38,818 nt of DNA from an uncultured Clostridia bacterium (lineage in GTDB: Bacteria; Bacillota; Clostridia; Oscillospirales; Acutalibacteraceae). The translations under genes were made by a program, and so were the position numbers. Positions within the stretch are counted from its first letter, which is position 1. Each line of letters starts with the position of its first letter. Positions 1 to 8,769 of this stretch are shown in pieces. The stretch spans positions 1-38,818 of the forward strand of contig CAKNOA010000019.1 in NCBI GenBank assembly GCA_930990065.1, in the 5' to 3' direction. The notes beneath the pieces were generated by a model. It saw only the letters and a program-made list of their open reading frames with translations. It was not told the origin of the DNA and ran no database searches.

Positions 1-76
1 TTCCTACATCAGGGGGTACTTTGTCTATTGTCCGTTTTTACTGGACCTGTTCACACAAGGCGGCGGGACTTTTTTT

Positions 77-910
77 TTATTCTCCGGCCAGTTCCTGCAA
101 CAGGTGGATTTCTGCGGCATATCCGGGTAGTTCGTTGGGCGTTTCCAGTATCATGGGCAGCCCCCGTAGGGCCGGGTGGCGCACGATCCGGGCAAACGCC
201 TCCTGCCCGATATACCCCTGGCCGATCTTCTGGTGCCGGTCTTTGTGGTTGCCTAGGGGGTTCATGCTATCGTTTAGATGCAGCGCCCTCAGTTTTGACA
301 GGCCGATGACTTTATCAAATTGGGTTAGGACCCCATCGAGGTCGTTGACAATATCATATCCGGCGTCAAATACATGGCAAGTGTCCAGGCACACCCCCAT
401 GTGATCGGACAGCGTGACCCGGTCGAGGATTTCCCGCAGTTCTTCAAAACGGCCCCCCACTTCACTGCCTTTCCCGGCCATGGTTTCCAGCAGTACGGTG
501 GTCGTTTGACCGGGCTGTAAAAGAGCGTTGAGCTGGTCGCTGATCAGGCGGATCCCCGTTTCAATCCCCTGGCCCACATGGCTGCCGGGGTGGAAGTTAT
601 ACAGCTGATGGGGCGTCATTTCCATGCGCTTTAAGTCGTCTTCCATCGCCATCATGGCAAATTCCCGGGTTTTCTCCTGAGCGGAGCAGGGATTCAGAGT
701 ATAGGGGGCGTGGGCCACCACGGTTGTAATATCGTGAGCCGCACCGTACGCCAAAAACGCGGCTATATCGTCGGGATCCAGCTCTTTAGCCCGGCTGCCC
801 CGGGGATTGCGGGTAAAGTACTGGAACGTGTTGCCGCCCAGTTCAGTGATCTGTTTGCCCATGGCCAAAAAGCCTTTGGACGAAGACAAGTGACAGCCAA
901 TGCGTATCAT
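77..910 (-). CDS. nfo: Endonuclease IV (AP endonuclease)
   Basis: This 277-residue protein, the normal family length, is a class II apurinic/apyrimidinic endonuclease. It cleaves the DNA backbone 5' of abasic sites in base-excision repair. It begins [13 protein letters not shown] and carries the family's metal-ligand segments in order: [43 protein letters not shown] and ILETPNE. Together these supply the His, Glu and Asp residues that bind three zinc ions in the TIM barrel. The start at 910 has a good Shine-Dalgarno (AAAGGAGGAA) about 8 bases upstream. It lies 18 bases downstream of the M20 hydrolase gene on the same strand, so the two are probably co-transcribed. Nothing looks truncated. Family assignment is very secure. 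Confidence 0.95.
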   Translation of the reverse strand: MIRIGCHLSSSKGFLAMGKQITELGGNTFQYFTRNPRGSRAKELDPDDIAAFLAYGAAHDITTVVAHAPYTLNPCSAQEKTREFAMMAMEDDLKRMEMTPHQLYNFHPGSHVGQGIETGIRLISDQLNALLQPGQTTTVLLETMAGKGSEVGGRFEELREILDRVTLSDHMGVCLDTCHVFDAGYDIVNDLDGVLTQFDKVIGLSKLRALHLNDSMNPLGNHKDRHQKIGQGYIGQEAFARIVRHPALRGLPMILETPNELPGYAAEIHLLQELAGE

Positions 911-928
911 GGTTTTGGTTCCTCCTTT

Positions 929-2089
929 TTAGCAGCCAAAATCGTGCAACCGCATGAGCAGCGAAGCCATCAGCGCCGTGCGCAGCGGGTATTCCTCCAC
1001 ATATAATTGCTCGTGCCGGGCGTGCAGCCCTTCGCCGGTGGCCCCCAGCCCATCCAGGGTGGGAATGCCGGCGGCGCTGGTCAGATTCCCATCGCTGCAG
1101 CCCCCGGCGCTGCAGGTTTGCAGCGGATAATCCAGGGCCTCAGCTGCCTGTTTAGCTACTTCGAGCAGGGAGCGGTTTTCACTGGTATCTTCCATGGGCG
1201 GCATGGAACGCCCGCCGGTGACCGTGAGGGTAATGCCCGGGTGTACCGGGGTAAGGGACTGGAAGGCCTGCTCGATACGGACGGCCTCTTTTTCCGTCAA
1301 AAAGCGCACGTCTACATCCATATCGGCTTCATCGGCAATAATGTTCGCCCGGGTGCCGCCCCGGGCCACGCCGACATTCACGCTGGTGCCGCTTGGCAGG
1401 TCGGCTAGGGCGTGTAGGTGCAAAATTTGGTGGGCCATTTCTTCCACGGCACTGATCCCACCCAGCGGGTCATTGCCCGCGTGGGCGGCTTTGCCCTTGA
1501 TATGCACGTGGTAATGGCCGTTGCCTTTCCGGGTGGCTTTTAGGCATCCGGTCACGGCTTCAGCCGGTTCAGCGACCAGCACGGCCCGGGCTTTTTTGCC
1601 TAGCTGCAAAATCCGGTCTTTAGAAGCGGCGCTGCCGGTTTCTTCGTCGCTGTTGCAGAAGACCCACACGGGCCCAGGGAGGGAATGCCCGGTTTCCAGC
1701 AGAGCACGCAGGGCCCACAACGTGAGCACCAGGCCGCTTTTCATATCAAAAACCCCCGGCCCATACAGCCGGTCTTCTTCCCGGCGCAGGGGCAGTTCGT
1801 CCAGGTTCCACACGGTGTCGTAATGGCATAAAACCAAAATAGGTTTTATTTCGGTGGATTCAGGCCCTACCTGCAAAAGCAGCTGGTCGCCGACGCTGTT
1901 TTCATGAAAACGACGTACCGAAACGGGCAACCGCTTTTGAAACAGCGACATAATCACATCGGCGCACGCGTCACAGCTCTGTTTATCTGTGGAAGGGGAC
2001 TGGGCTTTCACGAGGGCCATCAAGTCGTCGATCATGTCTTCCCGGTGGTCTTGCAGGTAAGAAAATAAGACGGATTCTGTCTGTTGCAT
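929..2089 (-). CDS. M20 family metallopeptidase, glutamate carboxypeptidase (CPG2)-like
   Basis: This 386-residue protein is a cytoplasmic di-zinc hydrolase of the M20 family; no signal peptide is visible. The catalytic layout is complete. A metal-binding His lies in LCHYDTVW, the bridging Asp in GPGVFDMKSG, the general-base Glu pair in NSDEETGS, a further metal ligand in VAEPAE, and a C-terminal His in GEGLHARHE. The middle third is the lid/dimerisation domain (KGKAAHAGNDP). The Asp-Met-Lys-Ser-Gly signature and overall order resemble the carboxypeptidase G2/ArgE/DapE branch, so it probably removes an acidic or N-acylated residue from a small peptide or amino-acid conjugate. The exact substrate cannot be read from sequence. 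The start at 2089 follows AAAGGAG. It is the first gene of a probable two-gene unit with nfo. Confidence 0.88.
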   Translation of the reverse strand: MQQTESVLFSYLQDHREDMIDDLMALVKAQSPSTDKQSCDACADVIMSLFQKRLPVSVRRFHENSVGDQLLLQVGPESTEIKPILVLCHYDTVWNLDELPLRREEDRLYGPGVFDMKSGLVLTLWALRALLETGHSLPGPVWVFCNSDEETGSAASKDRILQLGKKARAVLVAEPAEAVTGCLKATRKGNGHYHVHIKGKAAHAGNDPLGGISAVEEMAHQILHLHALADLPSGTSVNVGVARGGTRANIIADEADMDVDVRFLTEKEAVRIEQAFQSLTPVHPGITLTVTGGRSMPPMEDTSENRSLLEVAKQAAEALDYPLQTCSAGGCSDGNLTSAAGIPTLDGLGATGEGLHARHEQLYVEEYPLRTALMASLLMRLHDFGC

Positions 2090-2114
2090 AGTTGTCTCCT
2101 TTCAAAAAAGGAAA

Positions 2115-2148
2115 AGGCAACCGCCAAAAAGTGCGGCTGCCTTTTTTT
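2115..2148. terminator. Bidirectional intrinsic terminator between aminotransferase and M20 genes
   Basis: The stem AGGCAACCGC / GCGGCTGCCT (2115-2124 and 2133-2142) is followed by a run of T on the plus strand. On the minus strand it is followed by TTTTCC and a further T run. The minus-strand reading places it just after the stop of the DegT aminotransferase gene, whose stop codon lies in the plus-strand T run. Confidence 0.75.
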
Positions 2149-3325
2149 AGCGATGGTATTTTGTGACGATGTCGCGTACCGCATCCACTACATACTGGGC
2201 GTCTTCCATAGAAAGCGAGGGATAAAGGGGCAAGGAAATCAGCCGTTCAAAGTGCTTTTCCGCTTTGGGGAAATCCCCTTCCTTTAACCCGAAAGTATTG
2301 CGGTAAATGCTCATCAGGTGCACCGGGATAAAGTGCACACTGGTGCCTACATTGCGGGCGTTGAGTTCTTCAATAAAGCGGTCGCGGTCGATGGTCAGCA
2401 ATTCAGGCCGGATACGCAGTACATATAGGTGCCAGCAGTGTTCGGCGTAGTCGGGGACCACCGGTGGGTCGCAGGCGTCAATCTTCGCGAATTCTTCCTG
2501 GTACAGCTTGGCAATGCGCAGCCGGGCCTGCTGCATGTCTTCCAGCCGGTGCAGCTGCGTCAGCCCCAAAGCGGCCTGGATGTCGAACATATTGTACTTA
2601 AACCCGAATTCGCAGATATCGTACCGCCACTTGCCGCCCTTGGCGTACCGGTTCCAGGCGTTCTGGCTCATGCCCTGGCCGGACAGCACCCGGGCGCGAT
2701 TGGCGATTTCTTCGTTGTCGGTGACCAGCATGCCGCCGTCGCCGGTGGTCAGGTTCTTGGTGGCGTAAAAGCTGTAACTGGCCGTATCGTGCAATTTGTG
2801 ACCGATCAGCCGGCCTTTATACCGGCTGCACAGCGCATGGGCCGCGTCTTCCGAAACGAACAGCCCGTACTGGTCCGCCAACGCATACAGCTTATCCAGG
2901 TCGCACACCTGGCCGCTGTAGTGTACCGGCACAATGCCGCGGGTACGGGGGGTGATCTTCTTGGCGACTTCGTCGGGATCGATGCACCCGGTGGTATAGT
3001 CAATATCGGCAAAAACCGGGGTGGCCCCGGCGTGCACAATGGTATTGGCCGTGCTGGCAAACGTCATGGGGGTGGTGATCACTTCGTCGCCGGGCTGCAG
3101 GTTTTGGGCCAGTAGGGCCACATGCAGGGCTGCCGAACAGGAGTTCATGGCTACCGCATAGCGGGCCCCCACGTATTCGGCAAATTCTTTTTCAAATTGC
3201 ATGGTGCGCGGCCCTTTGGCCAGCCATTTGCTGCGCACAGTCTCGGCCACCGCTTCGACCTCCTGGTCGGTAATATCGGGCAGGTTATAGGGAATAAACG
3301 TATCGCGGATCTGGAATGCACACAT
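2147..3325 (-). CDS. DegT/DnrJ/EryC1/StrS family PLP aminotransferase (nucleotide-sugar)
   Basis: This 392-residue enzyme is a fold-type I, PLP-dependent aminotransferase of the nucleotide-sugar family. It converts a keto-sugar nucleotide to an amino-sugar nucleotide. The Schiff-base lysine is K190 in SFYATKNLTTGDGG. Other family marks are SEDAAHA (PLP-binding Asp), PVHYSG and the N-terminal IPYNLPDITDQEVEAV. The SFYATKN signature is closer to the 4-aminotransferases (ArnB/PseC branch) than to the 3-aminotransferase of the neighbouring operon, so it may serve a second amino sugar. I chose the ATG at 3325, preceded by GGAAGAG; the frame stays open further upstream but without a credible ribosome site. 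It is transcribed away from the diacetamido-uronate operon and shares its promoter region. Confidence 0.85.
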   Translation of the reverse strand: MCAFQIRDTFIPYNLPDITDQEVEAVAETVRSKWLAKGPRTMQFEKEFAEYVGARYAVAMNSCSAALHVALLAQNLQPGDEVITTPMTFASTANTIVHAGATPVFADIDYTTGCIDPDEVAKKITPRTRGIVPVHYSGQVCDLDKLYALADQYGLFVSEDAAHALCSRYKGRLIGHKLHDTASYSFYATKNLTTGDGGMLVTDNEEIANRARVLSGQGMSQNAWNRYAKGGKWRYDICEFGFKYNMFDIQAALGLTQLHRLEDMQQARLRIAKLYQEEFAKIDACDPPVVPDYAEHCWHLYVLRIRPELLTIDRDRFIEELNARNVGTSVHFIPVHLMSIYRNTFGLKEGDFPKAEKHFERLISLPLYPSLSMEDAQYVVDAVRDIVTKYHR

Positions 3326-3419
3326 CGCGCTCACTCTTCCTTTCGTAAAACGGGAGACGACAAGTTTCGGGCCCATCTCCCGGATGGTGCCGACAAAAGC
3401 CGGGCATAAACTTTTTTTC

Positions 3420-3448
3420 ATTGTAATACCATGAAGATGGATTGTCAA
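3420..3448 (-). promoter_or_regulatory. Sigma-70-type promoter for the DegT aminotransferase gene
   Basis: On the minus strand TTGACA (3448-3443) and TACAAT (3425-3420) are separated by exactly 17 bases. Transcription would start near 3413, giving a leader of nearly 90 bases before the ATG at 3325. The -35 overlaps that of the candidate divergent promoter for the sugar operon. Confidence 0.65.
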
Positions 3449-3470
3449 CTTCCTAAGAATCTGGTTTACA
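3442..3470 (+). promoter_or_regulatory. Candidate promoter of the diacetamido-uronate operon
   Basis: TTGTCA (3442-3447) lies 17 bases before TTTACA (3465-3470). The -10 is weak but the position is right for transcripts starting near 3477, just before the first gene of the operon. The -35 hexamer sits on the same near-palindromic bases as the -35 of the opposing promoter, so polymerases would compete. Confidence 0.4.
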
Positions 3471-3493
3471 AGAAAGAAAAGAGGTCGTTTTAC

Positions 3494-4078
3494 ATGAGTC
3501 AACCACAGATCCATCCCACCGCGTGCATCGATCCGGGGGCCGAAATCGGAGAAAACACCAAAATCTGGCATTTTTGCCATGTGGGCGGCACGGCCCATAT
3601 CGGCAAAAACTGTTCCCTGGGGCAAAACGTCTTTGTGGCCGGGGGCGCCAAAGTCGGCGACGGCACCCGGATTCAAAATAATGTAGCCATTTATGAGGGG
3701 GTGGAACTAAAAGAAAATGTATTTTGCGGCCCGGGGGTGATTTTTACCAACGTATTGCGGCCCCGGGTGGCCTATCCGGCGGGCGGGCAATACCGCCGCA
3801 CGGTGGTGGAAAGCGGTGCCACCCTGGGGGCCGGGACCGTTTTGCTCAGCGGTATCCGCGTCGGGCGGGGGGCGATGACGGCCGCCGGCAGTATTATCAC
3901 CCGCAGTGTGCCCGATCATGCCCTGATGGTCGGGTCACCGGCCAAATTAAAAGGGTATGTATGCGCTTGTGGGGAAAAACTGGGCGACGATATGGTGTGC
4001 CCGGCCTGTGGAAAAAAGTACCGGCTGACGGCCGGGAAAAATGCAGAACCGGCGTGCGACAGAACAGAGGGGGCTTGA
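3494..4078 (+). CDS. wbpD: UDP-2-acetamido-3-amino-2,3-dideoxyglucuronate N-acetyltransferase (WbpD-type)
   Basis: This 194-residue protein is a left-handed beta-helix (hexapeptide repeat) acetyltransferase. Repeats such as CIDPGAEIGENTKIW, AHIGKNCSLGQNVFV and ATLGAGTVLLSGIRVG run through the first 150 residues, followed by the family's VPDHALMVGSPAKLKGYV. The segment QYRRT before GATLGAG is characteristic of the WbpD/WlbB branch, which acetylates the 3-amino group of UDP-GlcNAc3NA using acetyl-CoA. The C-terminus has two CxxC-like pairs (CACG and CPACG), a probable small zinc ribbon. The ATG at 3494 follows AGAGG; the frame extends further upstream without a ribosome site. It heads the operon, and wbpE starts 3 bases after its stop. 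Its neighbours make the assignment strong; the symbol is by analogy to Pseudomonas. Confidence 0.85.
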   Translation: MSQPQIHPTACIDPGAEIGENTKIWHFCHVGGTAHIGKNCSLGQNVFVAGGAKVGDGTRIQNNVAIYEGVELKENVFCGPGVIFTNVLRPRVAYPAGGQYRRTVVESGATLGAGTVLLSGIRVGRGAMTAAGSIITRSVPDHALMVGSPAKLKGYVCACGEKLGDDMVCPACGKKYRLTAGKNAEPACDRTEGA

Positions 4079-4081
4079 TAG

Positions 4082-5221
4082 ATGGGACAAAAACGAATTC
4101 CACTTTGTAATCCGGTGCCGTTGCCGCCGGGATACCGCAGCGAACTGGAACAGGCGGTTTTACAGGTGCTGCGCAGCGGTACGTACATCGGCGGCCCCCA
4201 GGTCGAAGCGCTGGAACTGGAACTGGCCGCCGCGGCCGGTATGCCATACTGTGCCGGGGTGTCGAACGGGACCGACGCGCTGTGGCTGGTGGGGGCTGCC
4301 CTGGGCATCGGCCCGGGGGACGTGGTGTTTGTCCCGGCGTTTACGTTTTCGGCCACCGCCGAAGCCTTTGCCCTATTGGGGGCTGCCATCGAGTTTGTAG
4401 ATGTCACGGAAGAGACGGCCACACTGTGCCCCCGTTCTTTGGAACAAGCGGTGGCCCGGTGCGAACGACAGGGTACCGGTATCCCCAAAGCCGTGATCGC
4501 CGTGGACCTTTTCGGGCACCCGGCGGATTACGGGGCGCTGCTTCCGTTTTGCCGGGACCATCAGCTGCTGCTTGTGCGCGATGGGGCCCAGAGCTTTGGG
4601 TGTGAATGCCCACCGGAATGGGGGGCCGGTGCGCTGCCCCGGTGCCTGAGCTTTTTCCCCACCAAACCCCTGGGAGGGTTGGGGGATGGCGGGGCGGTGC
4701 TGTTAGAGGACCGGGCGTGTTACGAAACCGTTTTGTCCCTTCGGGAACACGGAAAGGGGAAAGACCGCTACCACACCGAGCGGCTGGGGCGAAACGCCCG
4801 GCTCGACGCCGTCCAGGCGGCTGCCCTGCGCGTCAAACTGCGGCACTTCCGGGATGATTTACGGATGCGGGAACGGCTGGCGGTGCGGTACTCCCTGGCA
4901 CTGGGGCCCTATGTAGAAGTGCCCAAAGTGCAAAGCGGCTGCCTATCTGCGTGGGCCCAATATACCATCCGGCTGCGGGATGAGGCAGAACGGGAGCGGG
5001 TGCGGCAGGCTCTTACCGAAAAGGATATTGGATGTGCCGTTTACTACCCGGTACCGCTGCACAAACAGCCCTGCTGGCACCGGGAGGAGTCCTTACCGGT
5101 GAGTGAAAAACTCAGCCGTTTGGTACTCAGTTTGCCCATGGGGCCCCATGTGACCGATTGCCAGGCCGACGAAGTGTGCGACGTGATACGAAAAGCCGTG
5201 GCCAAAGGAGGCAAAGCATGA
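4082..5221 (+). CDS. wbpE: UDP-3-keto-D-GlcNAcA aminotransferase (WbpE-type, DegT family)
   Basis: This 379-residue PLP enzyme transfers an amino group to C3 of the UDP-3-keto-glucuronate intermediate. The lysine for PLP is K195 in SFFPTKPLGGLGDGG, the exact signature style of the WbpE/WlbC 3-aminotransferases. RDGAQSFG supplies the PLP-contacting Asp, and the N-terminal SGTYIGGPQVEALE and SNGTDAL are typical of the DegT fold. Its stop overlaps the start of the dehydrogenase gene (ATGA at 5218-5221), which implies translational coupling. It differs clearly from the other DegT-family gene on the opposite strand (SFYATKN signature), so the two are not recent duplicates. Confidence 0.87.
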   Translation: MGQKRIPLCNPVPLPPGYRSELEQAVLQVLRSGTYIGGPQVEALELELAAAAGMPYCAGVSNGTDALWLVGAALGIGPGDVVFVPAFTFSATAEAFALLGAAIEFVDVTEETATLCPRSLEQAVARCERQGTGIPKAVIAVDLFGHPADYGALLPFCRDHQLLLVRDGAQSFGCECPPEWGAGALPRCLSFFPTKPLGGLGDGGAVLLEDRACYETVLSLREHGKGKDRYHTERLGRNARLDAVQAAALRVKLRHFRDDLRMRERLAVRYSLALGPYVEVPKVQSGCLSAWAQYTIRLRDEAERERVRQALTEKDIGCAVYYPVPLHKQPCWHREESLPVSEKLSRLVLSLPMGPHVTDCQADEVCDVIRKAVAKGGKA

Positions 5222-6531
5222 AGAAAAATCACGTTTTGTCCCAGAAAATCTGGAACCGCACGGCCAAAGTGGGGGTGATCGGGCTGGGGTATGTGGGGCT
5301 GCCGCTGGCCTGCGCCGCCGCCAAAGCCGGTTTTTCCGTGACGGGGTTCGATGTACAGCCCGAAAAGGCCGCCAAAGTGAACCGGGGGGAAAGTTACATT
5401 GCCGATGTGGATCAAAACGACTTAAAACAGGTGGTCAGCGACAAAAAACTCACGGCCACCAGCTGTTTTGACGACTTGCGCCGTATGGATATTGCGGTCA
5501 TTTGTGTGCCCACCCCGCTGGACACCCACCACCAGCCCGACCTTTCCTATGTAAAAGGCAGCGCCGAAGATATTGCGCTGCGCCTGCACCGGGATATGCT
5601 GGTGATTTTGGAATCCACCACGTATCCCGGCACCACCCAGGAACTGGTGTGCCCCATTTTGGAGAAATCCGGGCTGCGGGAAGGAGACGATTTCTTTTTG
5701 GCGTTTTCGCCGGAACGGGTCGATCCGGGGAACAGCGTGTACCATACCGACAATACGCCCAAAGTGGTGGGCGGCATGGGAAAGGAATCGGGTAGGCTCA
5801 CGTCGCTTTTTTACCGGCAAATCCTGAAAGGGGGCGTGGTGTCGGTATCCTCCCCCATGACGGCCGAAATGGAAAAATTGCTGGAAAACACCTACCGCCA
5901 TGTGAATATCGCGTTGATTAACGAAATGAGCATGCTGTGCGACCGGATGGGCATCGATATTTGGGAGGTCATCCGTGCGGCTTCGACCAAGCCCTATGGC
6001 TTTCAGGCGTTCTATCCGGGGCCGGGGCTGGGGGGACACTGTATCCCGTTAGATCCCTTCTACCTTTCCTGGAAAGCGCGGGAATACGGGTTCCATACCC
6101 GGCTCATTGAAACATCCGGCGAAATCAACGCCGGTATGCCAGGCTATGTGGTGGAACGGCTCTGCCGGGAACTGAATAAACGGGGCAAACCGGTGAAAGG
6201 TTGCCGCATCCTATTATTGGGGATGAGTTATAAAGCCGATATTGGCGACACGCGGGAAAGCCCGTCCTTAAAAGTATGGCAATTACTTAAACAGGCGGGG
6301 GCGGAGCTTTGCTACTACGATCCCTACGTACCATCGGTAGTAATCGGAGGGGAAACCGTAACCGGGCTGAAAGCGTGTACGCCGCAAGACCTGGCGGCAC
6401 TGGATGCAGCGGTATTGTGTACAGCTCATCGCTGTTTTGATGGAGCCATGATTTGCCGGTACTGTCCGCTGGTATTTGATACACGCAACGGGTTTGCCGG
6501 GGTAAAGAGTCAGCAGAAAGTCTGCCTGTGA
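5218..6531 (+). CDS. wbpA: UDP-GlcNAc 6-dehydrogenase (WbpA/WecC family)
   Basis: This 437-residue NAD-dependent nucleotide-sugar dehydrogenase oxidises C6 of UDP-GlcNAc (or UDP-ManNAc) twice to the uronic acid. A Rossmann motif (VGVIGLGYVGLPLA) lies near residue 20. The catalytic cysteine is C275 in PGLGGHCIPLDP, and the C-terminal UDP-binding domain contains LLGMSYKADIGDTRESPS. Length and order are normal for the family. The ATG at 5218 overlaps the upstream stop and has GGAGG before it. WbpA and WecC enzymes differ in the epimer they use. The presence of oxidase, aminotransferase, acetyltransferase and 2-epimerase genes favours the UDP-GlcNAc route (WbpA). Confidence 0.88.
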   Translation: MKKNHVLSQKIWNRTAKVGVIGLGYVGLPLACAAAKAGFSVTGFDVQPEKAAKVNRGESYIADVDQNDLKQVVSDKKLTATSCFDDLRRMDIAVICVPTPLDTHHQPDLSYVKGSAEDIALRLHRDMLVILESTTYPGTTQELVCPILEKSGLREGDDFFLAFSPERVDPGNSVYHTDNTPKVVGGMGKESGRLTSLFYRQILKGGVVSVSSPMTAEMEKLLENTYRHVNIALINEMSMLCDRMGIDIWEVIRAASTKPYGFQAFYPGPGLGGHCIPLDPFYLSWKAREYGFHTRLIETSGEINAGMPGYVVERLCRELNKRGKPVKGCRILLLGMSYKADIGDTRESPSLKVWQLLKQAGAELCYYDPYVPSVVIGGETVTGLKACTPQDLAALDAAVLCTAHRCFDGAMICRYCPLVFDTRNGFAGVKSQQKVCL

Positions 6532-6553
6532 GAGGAAGAGGAGGGGGAAACAT

Positions 6554-7657
6554 ATGCGGGCCTACCGGTGTTTTTTAGTAGGGTGCGGGCGGATCAGCCG
6601 CCGGCATATCAAGGCCATAGCGGAAAACCGCGGCGAAGTGGAATTGGTGGGCGTGTCGGATTTGCAGATTGTGCGCGCCAAAGGGATACAGGATGAATGC
6701 CGGGCCTTGGGATTGCCGCCGCCCAGGCTGTTTGGCGCGTTTGACCCGGCTATGCTGCGGGCGACCCAGAGCGATTTTTGCGTGATTGCCACCCCCAGCG
6801 GGCTGCATGCCAGCATGGCCCAAAGCGTTTTGCGGGCCGGTTATTCGGTACTGGTGGAAAAACCCATGGCGCTGAGCAGCCGGGGGGCGCTTTTGATGAT
6901 CGAAGAAGCCGAAAAGCGGGGCCTCACTTTGGGGGTGTGCCACCAAAACCGCCTGAATCCCGCGGTGATGGCGGCCTATAAGGCCATGCAGCAGGGGGAT
7001 TTCGGCGACATTTACCACTTGGAAGGGCAGGTATGGTGGAACCGGGACCCGGCTTATTATAAACAGGCCCCTTGGCGGGGCACGTACCGCATGGACGGCG
7101 GAGTTCTGATGAATCAGGGGATTCACATGGCTGATTTACTGTGCTGGTTTGCCGGTAGTGAGCTTGTGGAGGTACAGGGCATGGTGCACCGGTACGCCCG
7201 GCCCATCGAAGCCGAAGATTTCGGCGCAGCGCTCTTGCGTTTTGCCGACGGAAAAATGGCAGTTTTTTCCGGTACGGCGCTGGTATATCCGCAAAATCTT
7301 TCGGAAACACTGGCTTTGTTTGGCAGCAACGGCTGCGCCGTCATTGGCGGTACAGCCGTTGACCGGGTACAAACCTGGCACAGCCAAAAAGACCCACCGG
7401 TCCTATCCCAGCCGGATGTACAAAAACCGGCCGCCGATATTTATGGGAATGGCCATACCCCGCTGTACCGCGATTTTGTGCGGGCCCTGCGGGAAAAAGG
7501 GCGTCCTCTTGTGGACGGAGCCGCCGGTTTTCGAAGTATGCAGACGGTTTTGGCGATTTATGCGTCTCACAAGCGGGGCGAAAAGGTTTCGCTGCGGTCC
7601 TTCCGGTTCTCCACCGGCGAGATGCACCGCACAAAACCAACGGACGGGGGGCGGTGA
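6554..7657 (+). CDS. wbpB: Gfo/Idh/MocA oxidoreductase, UDP-GlcNAcA 3-dehydrogenase (WbpB-type)
   Basis: This 367-residue NAD(H)-dependent oxidoreductase would oxidise C3 of UDP-GlcNAcA to the keto form used by the aminotransferase. The N-terminal Rossmann segment is FLVGCGRISRRHIKAI. The conserved VEKPMALS (family EKP motif) and VCHQNRLNP follow, and the C-terminal alpha/beta domain has GGVLMNQGIHMADLL with the family's catalytic-region His. The segment SRRHIKAIAE resembles WbpB/WlbA proteins. It starts 22 bases after the dehydrogenase gene, within the same operon. Gfo/Idh proteins are functionally diverse, so the specific role is inferred from the operon. In the WbpB/WbpE pair, NAD is recycled by coupled oxidation of 2-oxoglutarate. 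Confidence 0.83.
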   Translation: MRAYRCFLVGCGRISRRHIKAIAENRGEVELVGVSDLQIVRAKGIQDECRALGLPPPRLFGAFDPAMLRATQSDFCVIATPSGLHASMAQSVLRAGYSVLVEKPMALSSRGALLMIEEAEKRGLTLGVCHQNRLNPAVMAAYKAMQQGDFGDIYHLEGQVWWNRDPAYYKQAPWRGTYRMDGGVLMNQGIHMADLLCWFAGSELVEVQGMVHRYARPIEAEDFGAALLRFADGKMAVFSGTALVYPQNLSETLALFGSNGCAVIGGTAVDRVQTWHSQKDPPVLSQPDVQKPAADIYGNGHTPLYRDFVRALREKGRPLVDGAAGFRSMQTVLAIYASHKRGEKVSLRSFRFSTGEMHRTKPTDGGR

Positions 7658-7683
7658 AAGTATGAAGAAAAGAGGAACCTGTT

Positions 7684-8769
7684 TTGAAAAAGGCAGCGAT
7701 ACTTGCAGGGGCCAGACCCCAATTTATCAAGGCGGCGGCCCTGTACCGGGCCCTGCAGCCGGTGTGCCAGCCGGTACTGATTCACACCGGTCAACACACC
7801 GGCCGCCAGCTGTCGGACGATTTTTTTGCGGAATTGCAACTGCCCCGGCCCGACTGGACTTTAACGCCCCAGGGGCACACCCCGGAAGAGCGCCTGGGCG
7901 GCATGATCGGGCAGCTGATGCCCGTGCTGCAAAAAGAAAAGCCCGACTGTGTGCTGGTCATCGGTGATACGGATTCCACACTGGCCGGTGCCTTATGCGC
8001 CGCACGGGGTGGCTTTTTTCTGGTGCATGTAGAAGCGGGCCTGCGCTGCGGGGTGCCGGCCATGCGGGAAGAGCAGAACCGGGTGGTGGCGGATCATTTA
8101 GCCCAACAGCTGTTTTGCCCTACCCGGGAAGCAAAGGAACAGGCCCAGCGGGAAGGGCTGGGCGAAAAAGCCGTGGTAACCGGGGATTTGACCGTTTGCT
8201 GTGTGGAACAAATGGTAAAAACCCTTCAGGAAACGGGAAACGATCAAATGGTATTAAACCGGTATGGGGTGTTCCCCAAAAAATACCTGTTATTTACTAT
8301 GCACCGGGCGGAAAGCGAAGAAAACCATGCGCTTTCCCTGTTCCAGGCCGTCGAAGAATTGTGCCAGGTGCCGGTACCGGTACTGTTCCCGGTGCATCCC
8401 CGCATGCAGCCTTATTGCAAAGAGCTGGAAAGCCGGTTTGATTGCCGGGGGATCCGTTTTTTGCCGCCGGTGCCGTACCACACGTTGCTGTCGCTGCTTC
8501 TGCACGCCCAGTGCTGCGTCACCGATTCCGGCACGCTGCAAAAGGAAAGCTGGCTGGTGCAAACGCCCTGTATCACCCTGCGTAGCGAGACCGAATGGCC
8601 CCAGACTATGGCGGGTGGCTGGAACCAATTGTGTCCGCCGCCGTTTCACGGGTTGGCGCAGATGGTTTTGGCGGCAAGACCCAAAGAGAGGGAAAGAACC
8701 GCCTTCCTGGGGGGCGGCGATGTCGGGGCACGCATGGTGAGCGCCCTACAGGAGGCGCTCATCGTATGA
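7684..8769 (+). CDS. wbpI: UDP-GlcNAc(3NAc)A 2-epimerase (WbpI/WecB family)
   Basis: This 361-residue protein has the two-domain fold of the non-hydrolysing UDP-GlcNAc 2-epimerases. Diagnostic segments are ILAGARPQFIKAAAL, IHTGQHT, VLVIGDTDSTLAGAL, VHVEAGLRCG, MHRAESEEN and VTDSGTLQKESW. In this operon the substrate is most likely UDP-2,3-diacetamido-2,3-dideoxyglucuronate, which it would convert to the manno epimer. The best start is a TTG at 7684 preceded by AGAGGA. An ATG at 7662 (the ATG of GTATGAAG) lies in another frame. Its stop overlaps the start of the glycosyltransferase gene (ATGA at 8766-8769). A plain UDP-GlcNAc 2-epimerase role cannot be excluded. Confidence 0.85.
   Translation: MKKAAILAGARPQFIKAAALYRALQPVCQPVLIHTGQHTGRQLSDDFFAELQLPRPDWTLTPQGHTPEERLGGMIGQLMPVLQKEKPDCVLVIGDTDSTLAGALCAARGGFFLVHVEAGLRCGVPAMREEQNRVVADHLAQQLFCPTREAKEQAQREGLGEKAVVTGDLTVCCVEQMVKTLQETGNDQMVLNRYGVFPKKYLLFTMHRAESEENHALSLFQAVEELCQVPVPVLFPVHPRMQPYCKELESRFDCRGIRFLPPVPYHTLLSLLLHAQCCVTDSGTLQKESWLVQTPCITLRSETEWPQTMAGGWNQLCPPPFHGLAQMVLAARPKERERTAFLGGGDVGARMVSALQEALIV

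Noticed and set aside
710-2089. Plus-strand open frames over nfo and the M20 gene
   Set aside because: They are antisense shadows in GC-rich DNA, without ribosome sites or recognisable domains.
2147-3676. Longer aminotransferase starting at 3676
   Set aside because: The extra 117 residues overlap the divergent promoter and the acetyltransferase coding region. The ATG at 3325 has a ribosome site and matches family length.
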